Shown piece after piece: positions 63,684 to 64,000 of a stretch of 64,000 nucleotides of DNA. A program made the translations under genes and the position numbers. Numbering within the stretch: position 1 is the stretch's first letter; the number at the start of each line of letters is the position of its first letter. The DNA comes from Sisyra terminalis (lineage: Eukaryota; Arthropoda; Insecta; Neuroptera; Sisyridae): assembly GCA_958496175.1 (NCBI GenBank), contig OY292277.1, positions 5,642,001 to 5,706,000 of the forward strand. Direction: 5' to 3'. The notes beneath the pieces were generated by a model. That model had not been told where the DNA came from, made no database searches, and worked only from the letters and a program-made list of their open reading frames with translations.

Positions 63684-63798
63684 ATTTGACCATTTTCGTG
63701 AAAAATCAACGATGGTTAACCCACGGTTTTTTTTGGCGAAAAATCATTTTGTGCCGAAATCGAAAAATATTGTTATATATTCGTTCTACACATTGTTA

Positions 63799-63851
63799 CG
63801 AACCCGAAACTGCCTTGGGTTCGAAAATCATCCCTTATATAACGATGGTAC
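63799..63851. other. Conserved block of the monomer (representative copy)
   Basis: This stretch runs from CGAACCCGAAAC through GGTTCGAAAATC and CCCTTATATAACG to ATGGTAC. By eye it is the least variable part across the array. Departures are scattered single changes (CGAAACCG, TGCCATT, CTTGGGTT, AATATCATCC, ATAGCG, ACGTTGG, ACGAAGG), while the central third of the monomer varies in nearly every copy. A protein-binding constraint is possible, but conversion could also produce the pattern. Confidence 0.5.
63836..63842 (+). promoter_or_regulatory. TATATAA motif (representative copy)
   Basis: TATATAA follows CCCT in practically every monomer, and only the ATAGCG subtype changes the base after it. 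It matches a TATA box in sequence, and satellites are often transcribed at low level. Nothing here shows an actual start site, and in a 63%-A+T repeat such a word can occur by chance and be copied with the array. Confidence 0.25.
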
Positions 63852-63892
63852 AAGCAATTGTTGAACAAGCCACGTTCGTCTCTCCCTCTTAG

Positions 63893-64000
63893 TGGGAAGT
63901 ATGCATCCCTTAAACTGCATGTTCAACCCTTAAACGTGGTTTGTTTTGGGAAAAATTTGCACAGCATGTACTGATAGCCTTGTACTTTCGATTGGCATCC
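63893..64000. repeat. Truncated satellite monomer at right edge
   Basis: The first 108 bases of a further monomer follow, ending in GATTGGCATCC. The array therefore continues past the window. ACTGATAGCC with GGCATCC is compatible with F or C monomers. Confidence 0.95.

Larger units (their letters stand above)
62219..63892. repeat. Hexamer-based HOR, last copy: F-E-A-C-D (1674 bp)
   Basis: F has TACTGTCGATTGG and GTAGAACAAGCC as in copies 3 and 5. B is missing, as in copy 5. C (63224) carries the CCTTTTACTTTCG of copies 2 and 3. D (63558-63892) has a private TATATATTCG where other D monomers have TATATTTTCG. The copy is thus a mixture of features of several earlier copies. Confidence 0.87.
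1..64000. repeat. Satellite DNA array, 334-335 bp monomer, head to tail
   Basis: The same sequence of about 335 bp recurs from the first base to the last in one orientation. The CTCTTAG that closes the monomer recurs every 333-337 bp, giving 190 complete copies between 301 and 63892. Within a monomer the order is: a GGGAAGTA-G/T-GCATCCC block, two CCCTTAAAC elements, GGGAAAAATTTGCAC, a variable stretch, an A/T palindrome, TTTTCGTGAAAAATC or TTTTGCGTGAAAAATC, GGTTAACCCACGG, a T-run, GGCGAAAAATC, a variable CGAAATCG segment, TACGAACCCGAAAC, GGTTCGAAAATC, CCCTTATATAACGATGG, and a C/T-rich end. No unique sequence interrupts the array. Array length, homogeneity and higher-order structure are typical of eukaryotic centromeric or heterochromatic satellites. 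The family and host are not recognised, and a centromeric role is inference only. Confidence 0.98.

Noticed and set aside
63728..63831. tRNA-like Pol III promoter: A-box-like TGGCGAAAAAT and B-box-like GGTTCGAAAATC about 80 bp apart
   Set aside because: Both boxes have mismatches at conserved positions. In most monomers a TTTTT run, which would terminate Pol III, directly follows the A-box-like word, and no tRNA or 5S fold is visible.
37491..63892. Open frames of 60-96 codons repeated in nearly every monomer on the + strand, ending at the same TAG/TAA
   Set aside because: Most start at TTG or GTG and the rest at internal ATGs. They differ between monomers by frameshifts in the T-run and by stops (CGATAAATATTG at 42669, 46354 and 47357). 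They show no domain or signal I recognise, and the identical 3' end reflects copying of the repeat. The 335 bp period is not a multiple of three, so they cannot join across monomers.
1..64000. CENP-B box (TTCG-N4-A-N2-CGGG core)
   Set aside because: Every TTCG in the reference monomer was checked by eye on both strands and none has the A and CGGG at the required spacing. The best had only about six of nine core positions.
1..64000. CRISPR array
   Set aside because: Repeats are about 335 bp with no unique spacers and there are no cas genes. The structure is a satellite.
1..64000. rDNA, 5S or other tandem gene cluster
   Set aside because: No stretch resembles rRNA, 5S, snRNA, histone or tRNA sequence, and the A+T-rich monomer with long A/T runs lacks any recognisable RNA gene.
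1..64000. Transposon or retroelement origin (LTRs, target-site duplications, polyproteins)
   Set aside because: No long terminal repeats, terminal inverted repeats or reverse transcriptase/integrase-like reading frames are present. Only monomer-to-monomer continuity is seen.

Overview
The whole 64 kb window is one uninterrupted, head-to-tail tandem array of a satellite repeat with a 334-335 bp monomer. Taking the base after the recurring CTCTTAG as the monomer start, I count 190 complete monomers between 301 and 63892 (mean about 334.7 bp). A truncated monomer lies at each edge (1-300 and 63893-64000). All copies have the same orientation. I see no unique DNA, protein-coding gene, tRNA, rRNA, transposon, CRISPR array or inverted segment, and neither end of the array is in the window.

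This points to a eukaryotic chromosome: centromeric, pericentromeric, subtelomeric or other constitutive heterochromatin. A period close to twice a nucleosomal repeat and local higher-order repeats (HORs) are typical of such DNA. I do not recognise the family and cannot name the organism. One monomer counted by hand (301-634) is 36.8% G+C and has 15 CpG against about 11 expected, so CpG is not depleted. That argues weakly against old, heavily CpG-methylated DNA.

Layout. 1-12.3 kb is a mixed 334/335 bp zone with a trimer HOR (635-2642), a dimer HOR (3647-5316) and a six-monomer HOR (5317-8998). 12340-20370 is a 12-monomer tandem duplication, and part of its second copy is duplicated again as a pentamer. 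20.4-25.1 kb is a mosaic of the same monomer types. 25055-29744 is a 7-monomer tandem duplication. 29.7-32.8 kb is mixed. 32757-37103 is a clean 1003 bp trimer HOR with four copies plus one monomer. From about 37.4 kb the array changes to a nearly uniform 335 bp class. 38443-46482 is a 13-monomer duplication whose second copy lacks two monomers. 46483-49831 is transitional. 49832-63892 is a hexamer-based HOR whose copies gain or lose monomers.

Each monomer carries a conserved block with a TATATAA motif, an A8T8-type palindrome and two CCCTTAAAC elements 20 bp apart. Open frames of 60-96 codons recur in nearly every monomer. They follow from the repeat itself, mostly start at TTG or GTG, and are broken by frameshifts and stops, so I do not annotate them as genes. 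The main interest is the visible record of unequal exchange: nested HORs, chimeric monomers and an abrupt change of monomer class.
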